Source: Diphasiastrum complanatum
Taxonomy: Eukaryota > Streptophyta > Lycopodiopsida > Lycopodiales > Lycopodiaceae
NCBI GenBank assembly: GCA_029204225.1
Contig: MU831922.1
Coordinates: 32,793-96,792, forward strand
Reading direction: 5' to 3'
Length of the DNA: 64,000 nt
Made by a program: the position numbers and the translations under genes. Of this stretch, positions 1 to 9,195 are shown piece after piece (the stretch's first letter is position 1; each line of letters starts with the position of its first letter). The notes under the pieces were generated by a model. That model made no database searches. It was given only the letters and a program-made list of their open reading frames with translations, and was not told where the DNA came from.

Positions 1-800
1 ACCATTCAGACTTAAGAAAACTGGAATCCCAACCAACCCGAAAGCCAACTCAGAATCCGTCCCCAAAAGGTAACCAAAGGCAGAGACAAGCCACACATGA
101 AACCCAAGGCATAGTGGTCGCCAAACTGACCAATTGGCATAGCGACAAGCCCCATGTCGATGACAGGGACCCTTAGGTGCCAGCGACGCAAAAAGGTTGT
201 ATTAAGGGTCCTTCCACTTGGGCCAGTCCCGGAGGTGAAACCGAAATGGTAATCATCCCCAAGGATCAACTTTATTAGATTTGGAAGAGGTTACATTCAT
301 ACATAGACTGACCGGTCTCGGGGCCACCAACACTTGCTGGGCATTGTGCTTGGCTCGTGCTGGTAGAGGGAGCTGAGACCTGGCGACTGGATTCTTGGCG
401 CTGGTTGAGTTGCCCAAGTTTCTGTCTGCCGGACTCCCCCTATAGTTCTGTTGTGATTCGGCGCACCCCCTCTGGTTTGAAACATAGTGCTTTCTGGTAA
501 AGCACGCTTTTTAGGATTTAGTTTTTATTTTGCTGATTAAGCCTGGCAAGCCTGGCAGAATCAGTCTGGCTCCCGGACATGGGTCCCGGGAGCCATCTCG
601 GCGGCCGAATCAACTTGCTTTTCTGACTAGGCCATGACTCGAGCTCCAGAGCTAGCTCATGACTTTGTGACTACTTGACTGGCTCACCACAGGTCGGAGG
701 CTCAGTCCTTGACGTTCTAACTTGCTCTGGGACCATAGAGAGTGTCACCCCTTTGAGTCTTACAGGGCACGCTGGGTGCACCCGAGTCAGCTTTACAACA
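1..800 (-). repeat. 3' LTR of TR-GAG copy 1 (incomplete)
   Basis: This stretch repeats 4328-5128 almost base for base and ends, on the plus strand, with ..gctttacaaca at 800, so the LTR in element orientation starts TGTTGTAAAGC. About 120 bp of the far end lies outside the window. The LTR starts immediately beside a polypurine tract. Confidence 0.88.
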
Positions 801-815
801 TCCTCCCCTCGTTTG
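801..815 (-). other. Polypurine tract of TR-GAG copy 1
   Basis: On the minus strand the bases entering the 3' LTR are a run of purines around GAGGGGAGGA. Copy 2 has the equivalent AACGAGGGGAGAA at 36493-36506. This is the site where plus-strand DNA synthesis is primed in LTR elements. Confidence 0.8.
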
Positions 816-1167
816 AGAAAGCTGATGTCCTCATCAGGGCCAAACTAGAACCTAAGACTCATGGCACGGGCTTAATTCACTAGCCAGACTTTAGTCACAT
901 ATACAAGGGCACGAGCTTGATTCACCAGCCAAAGGAAACCAACTGTAAAGTGGAGTAATGATATTGTGTTTTACACCCAGCACAAGAAAAGTGTGGATCT
1001 AGTTCACTTACGTAAAACCTGTGTGAAGCTGCTGCACTTAGACATTAGACTAAAGCTCACTCCTCGATGAGAAATGCGGCTTCCTTTATTAACATGAAAG
1101 AAAAAGGTACTTACGGCTCCCTTAAGCCTCAGATATGTCGTTTTCGTCGCACATCTGGATGAGTCCC
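816..1167 (-). other. Untranslated 3' internal segment of TR-GAG copy 1
   Basis: No coding potential. It lies between the gag-protease stop codon and the PPT. The equivalent stretch in copy 2 (36141-36492) is closely similar, and a related version lies before the LTR at 31672. A block with TGATGAGGACATCAG shortly before the PPT is common to all three. Confidence 0.6.
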
Positions 1168-3381
1168 CTAGGACTCTAGATATTTCGTTTGGTCATCCAG
1201 GTTGAGCTCCTTGAGCTCTGCATCGGCACTTAGATTCACCTTTGATGTAGAAATTGCAGGCAATGTTGGCTCCATTTGACCTCGCGTCAGCTGGTTTGTC
1301 ATTGTTGGATGTCCTTCGTTAAAGAAGTGAGCTTTCGCTTGGTCACACAAGGTGAGCTCCTTGAGCTCTGCATCGGCACTTGAATTCACCTTTGATGTAG
1401 AGACTATAGGCAATGTTGGCTCCATTTGTTCCCGTGTCAGCTGGTCTGTCACTGTTGGTTGTCCTTCGTTAAATAGGTGAATGAGATTGGGAGGAATGGT
1501 TGGCTCAGGTTCATTTGTGTCGTTCTTTTCTAGTTGGTCCCCTGGCACAGCTCTGACGACACAAGGTCTCCTGCCATTATATAATAACACAAGGTTAATC
1601 CCTTTTGCCAAGAAGGACACCACATGTTCGTTAAACCAGCTTAATCCCAAAATAGCGTCGAAGGCATCCATCTTCAAGATTGTGAATGTTAGTCGATTCT
1701 TCCAGGCACCCAGAGAGATTGGTAAGTTGGTTGTCAATCTACAAGTGGTCATTGTACCTTTCGCGGTCTCCACACAAATAGGAGTCACATTTTCTTCACA
1801 TTGGATGTCCAATTCTCCTGTCAGTTTTTCTGACAAGTAGTTATGTGACGCCCCCAGGTCTACCATGAAGTAAATGATCCTGTCTTGAATACAGCCTTTC
1901 AGGTACAATAACTTGGATCCTCTCGCAGGAGTCGCCATAAGATGTTCACGATATGCCGCAAGTGCCCCTATCTGTTGCAAGGCATTTAGGTCAGACTCTG
2001 TCAAATCCGTTTTTGGGTCCTCTTCGTCATCTTGTTCACCATCTTCTTGATCAAATGCCTCTCTCTCCATCCTATCAAATCCTTCAATGGCCGCCATGAT
2101 TTGCTTGTTCAATGGTTTGGGGCATGACCTCCAAGAGTGACCTTGCTGATGACAGTTGAAGCAACGCATGGAACTGCACACTGTTGGTGAGCTGTTGCTG
2201 TGACTAGCTGAAGGTCCAACATTGTTTCTTCTCTGGAACATGTTCCCTCCATTGTTGCCTTGGTTGCCAAACCCTGTTTTTGTTGGGAATTTGTTCACGC
2301 TACTCGAGGCTTGGTTGCCATTTGGAGCTGAGTCCCCCCTTGAAAAGAAGCTCGGACTCGGTCTGGATCCACTAAATACTCTTGTTGAGGTTGTGGGAGC
2401 AGCTGGTGCCAATGTGCTCTCATAATCACAAACCATTTCAGCCGCTCGAATAGTTGAATTGAAATCATGGGGCATGTAGCTGTCTATCGCACGCCGGGTG
2501 AAAGATTGCATTCCAGACAATAGGTAATGAGTTTTGTCCGCCTCGGACATATCTTCAATAATCCATACACTCTGTCTGAATTTATTGAGGTACTCTCGCA
2601 ATGACCCTTTCTGTTTGAGCCCCGATAATTCTGTCCTCAATCTCATGTGTGAATCCTTTGGTATGAACTCCTCTCGTAACGCGGCTTTGAATGCGTCCCA
2701 TGTTTGAAAATGCATTCCTGCCATCCAGTACCAATTTGTAGTGTAGCCCTCAAAATATGCTAATGCCAAGTCAGTTCTTTCTTCCTCAGGAGTGTTCATC
2801 AGACGGAAGTAATGGTCCATGTGAAACAACCAATCTTCCACAACTCGAATGTCATGCTCTCCTTTGAAAGTAGGTGGTGCTTTCACTTTGGCAGTCTTCC
2901 TTGGGCCCTCCGTGTTTCGCGCTCGTGGTTCTCTTGGTATCAGTGGAGGAGGCACCACTGCATTCCCCCTAGTTGCTTCCAACTCTTCAAACCTGGCTTC
3001 GAGCTGTGTTAGCCCGTCTCTCATCTCTCTAGCAAGGTTAAATTGAGTAAGATTCATGGTTCGCAAGGATGTTTGCCATTCTTTCCTTTCGGTTTCTCTA
3101 TCCTTTGTCACCTCGCTAACCATAGTCATCATTGCGCTTGATAAGTATTGCCGCATCTTCACTTCAAAGAGGTCCTGTTGCACCTCTGGCAAGGGTTCAT
3201 GTCTTGGTGTAGGTTCAGAAGGGCCACCCATCTCTTCTTGGAGAGGCGCCACTGTGGAGTGCATACGCTCTTTCTTTCTCGACTTGGACCTGGTGCCATC
3301 TCGATGCATGCGAGAGCTGTATTCTCGAGCCAGCTCTTCTCCGTCTGTCAATGCTCGTAACTCTTCAAGATGGTCCTCCAT
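1168..3381 (-). CDS. Gag-protease polyprotein, gypsy type
   Basis: The 737-residue frame carries a Ty3-type capsid region (about residues 165-330, with the plant-like stretch VEDWLFHMDHYF), a CCHC zinc knuckle CFNCHQQGHSWRSC (about 406-419) for RNA packaging, and a retropepsin-like domain (about 500-610) with FMVDLGAS and a later ILGLSWF. The active-site triplet is D-L-G rather than the usual D-T/S-G, and copy 2 has the same change. The last ~105 residues are two near-identical ~51-residue repeats (FNEG...QLTR...MEPTLP...ELKEL). No RT, RNase H or integrase follows. The start is the first Met of the open frame, about 830 bp after the PBS. Gag should assemble particles in the cytoplasm that could be used by enzymes of another element; that role is inferred. 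Confidence 0.85.
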   Translation of the reverse strand: MEDHLEELRALTDGEELAREYSSRMHRDGTRSKSRKKERMHSTVAPLQEEMGGPSEPTPRHEPLPEVQQDLFEVKMRQYLSSAMMTMVSEVTKDRETERKEWQTSLRTMNLTQFNLAREMRDGLTQLEARFEELEATRGNAVVPPPLIPREPRARNTEGPRKTAKVKAPPTFKGEHDIRVVEDWLFHMDHYFRLMNTPEEERTDLALAYFEGYTTNWYWMAGMHFQTWDAFKAALREEFIPKDSHMRLRTELSGLKQKGSLREYLNKFRQSVWIIEDMSEADKTHYLLSGMQSFTRRAIDSYMPHDFNSTIRAAEMVCDYESTLAPAAPTTSTRVFSGSRPSPSFFSRGDSAPNGNQASSSVNKFPTKTGFGNQGNNGGNMFQRRNNVGPSASHSNSSPTVCSSMRCFNCHQQGHSWRSCPKPLNKQIMAAIEGFDRMEREAFDQEDGEQDDEEDPKTDLTESDLNALQQIGALAAYREHLMATPARGSKLLYLKGCIQDRIIYFMVDLGASHNYLSEKLTGELDIQCEENVTPICVETAKGTMTTCRLTTNLPISLGAWKNRLTFTILKMDAFDAILGLSWFNEHVVSFLAKGINLVLLYNGRRPCVVRAVPGDQLEKNDTNEPEPTIPPNLIHLFNEGQPTVTDQLTREQMEPTLPIVSTSKVNSSADAELKELTLCDQAKAHFFNEGHPTMTNQLTRGQMEPTLPAISTSKVNLSADAELKELNLDDQTKYLES

Positions 3382-4193
3382 TATAGTCAGAGGTGTACTT
3401 CCAACAGATTATCGCCTCAATCCTTTTTATATTTGAAGCTCTCCCTTCTGTCGGCCGGGCCCCATAGCTCTCTTTTCTTCTTTATTAATTCAGCTTCAAT
3501 GAAAATATCCCTTCCTCAAACTTAGCACGCCCACATCACCTGAGAACCAAGTAGGAACCAGGTCATTTGTGTCCAAGCAAGCACACCACAAACGAACATA
3601 CCAACCAAAGCAAACATAGAGGATCCCTCTCAAGCCACACTCCCCTTGAGACCGGACGTAGGACCTTTGCCTAACCGCGCCCACACAAATCTATCACAGA
3701 ATTAGCCCACGGGAAAACATCCATCCAACCATCCATGCTTTCACCATTAAGCAGCACATTGCCTCAGTCACGCCCCACCACTTTTTGGTCGATAGCCCTT
3801 ATAGCTAAACGATCGGCAGCTATCCCGCACCGGCAGCTAACCACCTGTGCTTTACACTCGAATTCGAGCAGCATGTATCAATGGTTAACCCGTATAGTTC
3901 AAATATGTCACCCCGCACCCCACAAGGCACAGACCGTGCTTTCACCAACCTAATGGCAGCACATTGCCTCATCTGTCCTACGTGCAAATGGCGCCAGGCC
4001 CGAACCGCGGAAACTGACCGTGCTTACACCTCGAGGGCAACACTTTGACTCATCAAGTCCCCCGTTCTGCCGACCACCCCGACTGTGGGCGCACCCGTGC
4101 TTACACTGTGGGCAGCACCTTGCGCAACGGTTGTCCTGACAAATCCCAAAACGTGGCCATCCCTGTGAGACTTGCGTAGCTGACCGGCTAGTC
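3382..4193 (-). other. Leader of TR-GAG copy 1 with four imperfect repeats
   Basis: Untranslated region between PBS and gag. Four variants of a block reading (plus strand) GTGCTTNCAC...GGCAGCACNTTGCCTCA start near 3735, 3931, 4018 and 4100. I see no convincing long frame. Leaders of this kind normally contain dimerisation and packaging signals. Confidence 0.6.
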
Positions 4194-4206
4194 GGCTCTG
4201 ATACCA
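4194..4206 (-). other. Primer-binding site (initiator tRNA-Met) of TR-GAG copy 1
   Basis: The minus strand reads TGGTATCAGAGCC, complementary to the 3' end of plant initiator tRNA-Met, two bases after the LTR end. It fixes the orientation and marks 4209-5128 as the 5' LTR. Confidence 0.9.
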
Positions 4207-4208
4207 CA

Positions 4209-5128
4209 TGTTGCGCCGGCGCCTCAAAGGGCGCTGGGACTTGAGCGGTTTCCCCAACACGCGCTTAAGTCTAACATTTATCCATCATGCACTTACGTAA
4301 AAGCCAACTCAGAAACGTAACAAGCTTAACCATTCAGACTTAAGAAAACTATAATCCCAACCAACCCGAAAGCCAACTCAGAATCTGTCCCCAAAAGGTA
4401 ACCAAAGGCAGAGACAAGCCACACATGAAACCCAAGGCATAGTGGTCGCCAAACTGACCAATTGGCATAGCGGCAAGCCCCATGTCGATGACAGGGACCC
4501 TTAGGCACCAGCGACGCAAAAAGGTTGTAGTAAGGGTCCTTCCACTTGGACCAGTCCCGGAGGCGAAACCGAAATGGTAATCATCCCCAAGGATCAACTT
4601 TATTAGATTTGGAAGAGGTTACATTCATACATAGACTGACCGGTCTCGGGGCCACCAACACGTGCTGGGCATTGTGCCTGGCTCGTGCTGGTAGAGGGAG
4701 CTGAGACCTGGCGACTGGATTCCTGGCGCTGGTTGAGCTGCCCAAGTTTCTGTCTGCTGGACTCCCCCTATAGTTTTGCTGTGATTCGGCGCACCCCCTC
4801 TAGTTTGAAACATAGTGCTTTCTGGTAAAGCACCCTTTTTAGGACTTAGTTTTTATTTTGCTGATTAAGCCTGGCAAGCCTGGCAGAATCAGTCTGGCTC
4901 CCGGACATGGGTCCTGGGAGCCGTCCCGGCGGTCGAATCAATTTGCTTTCCTAACTAGGCCATGACTCGAGCTCCATAGCTAGCTCATGACTTTGTGACT
5001 ACTTGACTGGCTCACCACAGGTCGGAGGCTCAGTCCTTGACGTTCTAACTTGCTCTGGGACCTTAGAGAGTGTCACCCCTTTGAGTCTTACAGGGCACGC
5101 TGGGTGCACCCGAGTCAGCTTTACAACA
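4209..5128 (-). repeat. 5' LTR of TR-GAG copy 1
   Basis: A 920-bp LTR running TGTTGTAAAGC...GGCGCAACA in element orientation. It is repeated at 1-800 and, split by copia B, at 36507-37232 plus 43394-43574 (about 907 bp). It should supply promoter and polyadenylation functions; I did not locate a decisive TATA box. Confidence 0.88.
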
Positions 5129-5405
5129 CTAGCTTTGGGGTCTTTTTTTCAGTACGTGGAACATTATTTGCGAAAGCTCCATTTAAGTGAGCTTTTTCAT
5201 GGGATGATTCGGCAACATGGAATTGTGGTCGTTTGTATGGAGCTTCATAACGCGTAGGTTCCCATCTGTCGAATGGGTTTGTGGATGGCTCTTGGACTTG
5301 GGATTTCATCCTAGAATACATGTTATATCGAGCTTGTTCGGTAGATGGGGAGAGCATCTCTGGTGGATAGTCCTCTGTAGTATTCGTATCGTTAGGGCAA
5401 TCCAT
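5129..5405 (-). CDS. Truncated reading frame of E', unknown function
   Basis: About 92 residues begin with MDCPNDTNTTEDYPPEM and stay open until the TR-GAG LTR interrupts them at 5128. The position, just after the repeat-rich leader, corresponds to the frame that starts at 21912 in element E, but I see no clear residue similarity. It could be the start of a gag-like protein, or chance. I do not recognise a domain. Confidence 0.3.
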
Positions 5406-5589
5406 GACAACTCGTAGAGTGTCGTAGGATTGTGGAAATAAACTCGTGCACTCTGGTTACGGTGGATACAGTTGTCGGAATGCGGTTGTTGTGGTCTGTT
5501 ACGGGTTGATTTTGGTTTGGGATGGTCGATGGAGGTCGTTGAAGGCCATAGACCGTAATATTGTAGTCTACTACGGTTTGTGACGGTCA

Positions 5590-6250
5590 AGGACGGATGT
5601 GCATCGGTCGGAACTGGAGTGAGGCTCCGGCTCTGGTTGAAATTTGACAGGGGTACGGCTCCAGTTGAGACTGAAAGTAGGCCGTCGGTTCAGAGGTGAC
5701 TCTGGCCTCCGGTTGAGATTCAAAAGCAGTGTTCCGGTTGAGATTTGAGCATAGTGCTCCGGTTGAGATTTGAGAAGAGTTTGAGCAGAGTGCTCCGGTC
5801 GAGATCTGAGGAGAGTTCTTCGGTTGAGATCTGAGCGAAATGCTTCGGTCGAGATCTGAACAGAGTGCTTCGGTCGATATTGGAGTGAACACTCCGATTG
5901 AGATGTGAGTGAAATGCTCCGGTTGAGATGTGATGGCAGTGCTCTGGTCGAGTTTTTTTTACTGAGCACTCCGGTTGAGATGCGAGCGGAATGCTCCGGT
6001 TGAGAATTTAAGGCAGTGCTCCGGTCGAGTTTTTTACTGAGCACTCCATTTGAGGTGCGGAAGAAATGCTTCAGTTGAGAATTGATGGCAGTGCTCTGGT
6101 CGAGTTTGGATTGAGCACTCCGGTTGAAATTTGGACTGAAGGGTCCAGTTGAGATGTGACGGTTTCCTTCGGTCGAGATGTCAAAGAGATGTTCGTTCTA
6201 AATGTTGAGTTATGACTCCGTTCGAGTTTTGAACGATTAGCGGTGGTTGA
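5590..6250 (-). repeat. Degenerate minisatellite in the E' leader
   Basis: Plus strand shows many irregularly spaced copies of CGGTTGAGAT(C/T)TGAG followed by AGTGCTC or similar, every ~25-40 bp. The minus-strand equivalent, TCTCAACCG, is the core of the more regular 51-bp repeat at 21395-21840. Several frames stay open across it only because the repeat lacks stops; I do not call these genes. Confidence 0.75.
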
Positions 6251-6499
6251 GGTGTAACTCAGAACATGTTAGGATCATGAAGCTGTGATTCGGTCGAGAG
6301 GTATGAGTTAGTGGTCCGGTCTAGACTTGAGTTGTGGAGCTCGTCGTGGTGAGGATTGTGAGACTTCGGTTGAGAAACGAGCAAGACTTCAGTCAAGAGT
6401 GAAGTGATGAGCTCGGCAATGAATGTGTAGGAGATCTCAAACGATGGTGTCGCAACACAGGAGATTGAGATATGGCTTGGTTGAGCGTGTGTGTGCTTG

Positions 6500-6512
6500 T
6501 GGAACGACGCCA
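6500..6512 (-). other. Probable primer-binding site of E'
   Basis: Two bases inside the LTR end the minus strand reads TGGCGTCGTTCCA. It matches about 10 of 13 positions of the tRNA-Asp-type PBS (TGGCGCCGTTGCC) used by several plant gypsy lineages. Its place next to the LTR supports the call; the mismatches weaken it. Confidence 0.45.
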
Positions 6513-6514
6513 AA

Positions 6515-7050
6515 TGTTCACAGATTCACTGAATCTGTGAACACGATTTTTTTTCTTTTTTGTTGCTTATCTCTCTTGGATTACTTTTGTTGTTATGGTT
6601 CTTTGTGATTACTCTTCTTATTAGAACGGTTACAGAGTAGAAGCAATGTTCAAGGATGCATTATGTATTTTCCAACCTGTCAGTGGGTAACTCAAATCTG
6701 ATACTCATCTACATGCATACACTAGCCATGCAACCATCTACAGCTCAAGCATATCAACGTTCAGCACAGGGAGCGATCCTACTACTAACTACTGAATCAA
6801 AGAACAATCAAGAACTAGATTAGCTACTGAAACTAAAACAAGATTCAAGAAACAAGAAACAAGATTCCTAGCAGCATTTAACAATCTAAGAATCAAGAAA
6901 CACACATTACTTGATGCCTAGATTATCCAAGAACATCAAGAACTAGAATGTCAAGACTATGCAAGATTTACACCACATTTCTAGCCTCTATAGATTACTT
7001 GAATGCTAATTTCTACAATATTCCACAAGCAAGAACTGAAGCTAATCCAC
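6515..7050 (-). repeat. 3' portion of the E' 5' LTR, with a terminal palindrome
   Basis: It is the reverse complement of 26031-26558 with scattered differences. Its outer end (6515-6543) is a 29-bp palindrome with 14-bp arms TGTTCACAGATTCA and one central base. It is broken at 7050 by copia C, whose left target duplicate would be tccac (7046-7050). Confidence 0.8.
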
Positions 7051-7881
7051 TGTGAAAAATGCAAAAATAAGCTTGGTAGAGGCCAAAAATCTTGTATATA
7101 GATAAACACACATGTGTGGAGCCTATTCCCACGTGTGAAACTAGTGTACTTGTCATGTACCATAATCATATAGGATGTACATATGATTTAATTCAAGTTC
7201 TAGTGGCTAAAAAGGCCAAAAACTAGTTTTCTAGACATATGACACATGGCATCAATCTATTGATTGCATGAGCCACATCCTTTGGTTAGATGTCATATCC
7301 CATGTGTAGAGGACAGCTCACACATGTGGAATAAGCTGAAGTAGGTGAATTTGGAGTTCTAGAAGATTTCCAAGTAGATCTCCATATAGAAGGAAAATAG
7401 ACCAAAAGTGCTCAAAATAGAAGGTTTTGTCCAAGTGTCAGTTTTGCATGATGAATCATCATATGACAAAGCACCTTCACACATGTGGGATCAGAGGGAT
7501 GATCAGTACCATGAGCTCCCACTTATTGTATATATAGAGCCACATTTGGCCATAATCAATGTGAGACACCAATCTTGGTTTTGGAAGCAATTTTGAGTGA
7601 TTCTCTCCATTTGTCTACATTTGTTTTGATTGTTTTGAGGTTCTATCAATGTGTACTTGATTTTCAGGTTGGAGTCCGTACTCAGACAATGTTTCACATG
7701 TGTGAAACCATAAAGTACACTTACCTTCAATTAATGATTTTCCTTGTTAGGATTTTGTGTCTAGAATTGATCTAGATTGATCTTAATCTGAAGTAGATTG
7801 ATAGATCAAGTAATTTGACAACAATCCCTCTTGAGGATCAGATTAGGATCCACTCTTGGTCCTTTTTGTACTTTTTGCACA
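7051..7881 (+). repeat. 5' LTR of copia C
   Basis: An 831-bp LTR running TGTGAAAAATGC...TTTGCACA and followed directly by the PBS. A TATA-like run lies at 7529-7537. It contains a perfect CACACATGTGTG palindrome (7107-7118), CCCACGTGTGAAAC soon after, and TTTCACATGTGTGAAA at 7692-7707. The first 110 bp differ from the 3' copy at only about two positions. Confidence 0.85.
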
Positions 7882-7894
7882 TGGTATCAGAGCC
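7882..7894 (+). other. Primer-binding site (initiator tRNA-Met) of copia C
   Basis: TGGTATCAGAGCC directly follows the LTR end, matching the initiator tRNA-Met 3' end. Confidence 0.9.
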
Positions 7895-8835
7895 TAGTAC
7901 AAGAGGTTTTGTTGAAATTGATAGGGTTAATCCAAATCAAAGCCAAAATTAGCAGTTTTTTGGAAACTAGTCAAATTTTGTGTAGCGAGTTGGATTTGAT
8001 AGCTATCCTCAAAATTTTTGGTCCAGATCTTGTTGTGGGCTGTAGGTTTCCTTTTCACACGTGTGAGACTGTACAGCTCCAGTTTTGACTAAGAAATTTC
8101 AAAAAATTGTAGAATTTGACTCACATACCTAGTTTGAGTGATTTTTTGTGGAAAATCAAGCATTTTCTATAGACAATCTAATCCCTTGATTAGTTCTTGG
8201 ATTAGATCAGCCAAGAAATTAAATTTGAAGCTTGAATTAGGTGCATTAATTGACTATCTCGGATTTTTTGAGTGCGTGTTGAAGTTGAGAGAGATTTTGC
8301 TAAAAATCATAGATTAAGGAGCGATATGCAAGGTGAGAGGATGAAATCCATTGTACCATCACTCTAGATTTGTTCAAGAGTGATAGGGTCAAGTTTAGAA
8401 GCATCAATTTGCTAGAAAACATCCTTGGATCTGTCGAAACCTTTGAGAGTTTCTAGTGCATATAGACCATCTATGCAAATCTTTTGTAGAATTTGACATA
8501 GATTGGCTTAAATTGAGAGTTCTAAAAAAGAGATTGAGATCCAAGTCACATTCTTCAAACCTACTCAATTTGTTTGAGTGATTGTAAGGTTTGAAAAGAG
8601 TCATTAAGGTGTCTATGAAAAATGTGTAGAGAGAGATCCAATTTTCTAAGAGTTCCTTCCTTTGTAGAGGGCAAGATCTAGAAGCTCATTTTGTGTTGTT
8701 ATAGGTGAAGAATTTGTCTTCTCCTAGGTGATCAAATCTTTCTAAGTGGTATTAGCTCTTTGACGAACAATATCTTAGTGAGAAAAATCACAACTTTTGA
8801 TTTTGAATTTCATTCCAAGTCTTAAAAAGTAGAGC
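7895..8835 (+). other. Leader of copia C
   Basis: About 940 bp without a convincing reading frame. It includes one more TCACACGTGTGA palindrome at 8055-8066. Confidence 0.55.
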
Positions 8836-9195
8836 AATGGTGGAATCCAATAGGAGTAATTGTGGAATCCAATGGGAGTAATTGAATTCAACCAAGGAAA
8901 GGTGTTTCCTTTGTGGAAAGGTGAATGAGGCTTGGAGTCTCACAAGGACTTGTCTTCAAGAGTCCATCACAACACATGTTGAATCTTTTGAAATTTTTCA
9001 TTTGGAAGTGCATTGTTTGGTTCAAGATGCAAATATAGATGTCACTTTCATGAAAGTAACTTGGATTTATTTTATGTCCTTGGAAAGTATTTTGCTTGTA
9101 ACTTTGGACAAGTTCAAACTTATTGTTATTATTAAGAGAAATCAATCAAGAATAAGGAGCAATCACAAAATGAAAATAGTTTCATTTATGCTCTC
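8836..9195 (+). pseudogene. Decayed 5' coding remnant of copia C
   Basis: An ATG at 8836 (MVESNRSN..) occupies the usual gag start but meets a stop after 14 codons. Further on there is an open frame (8882-9268) without recognisable motifs. It may be a gag relic; this rests on position only. Confidence 0.3.

Larger units (their letters stand above)
1..5128 (-). mobile_element. TR-GAG copy 1: gag-protease-only LTR retrotransposon, runs off the left edge
   Basis: The order in element orientation (right to left) is 5' LTR 4209-5128, PBS 4194-4206, leader, one gag-protease frame 1168-3381, PPT next to 801, then the 3' LTR 800-1, cut by the window edge. Only about 3.4 kb lies between the LTRs and it holds no integrase, reverse transcriptase or RNase H, so the copy cannot move without help from another element. 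Plant elements of this plan are known as TR-GAG. A second copy lies at 34084-43574 in the opposite orientation. The single long frame is unbroken, which suggests a fairly recent insertion. It lies against element E' at 5129, and the first flanking bases are ctagc; the matching duplication would be outside the window. Confidence 0.85.
5129..7050 (-). mobile_element. E': truncated minus-strand copy of the minisatellite-bearing element E family
   Basis: Between TR-GAG copy 1 and copia C lie, in element orientation, part of an LTR (7050-6515), a PBS-like site, a leader with a degenerate repeat array (about 6250-5590) and the start of a frame cut off at 5129. The LTR part is the reverse complement of 26031-26558 in element E, so E and E' are inverted relatives about 20 kb apart. 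The 5' part of the LTR is missing because copia C inserted at 7051. Confidence 0.7.

Noticed and set aside
1481-1840. 119-codon plus-strand frame, also seen at 35468-35827 on the other strand
   Set aside because: Antisense shadow of the TR-GAG protease region; it appears in both copies only because the protein is conserved.
5571-6044. 157-codon minus-strand frame in E'
   Set aside because: It is the minisatellite read through; several frames are open there because the repeat unit has no stop.
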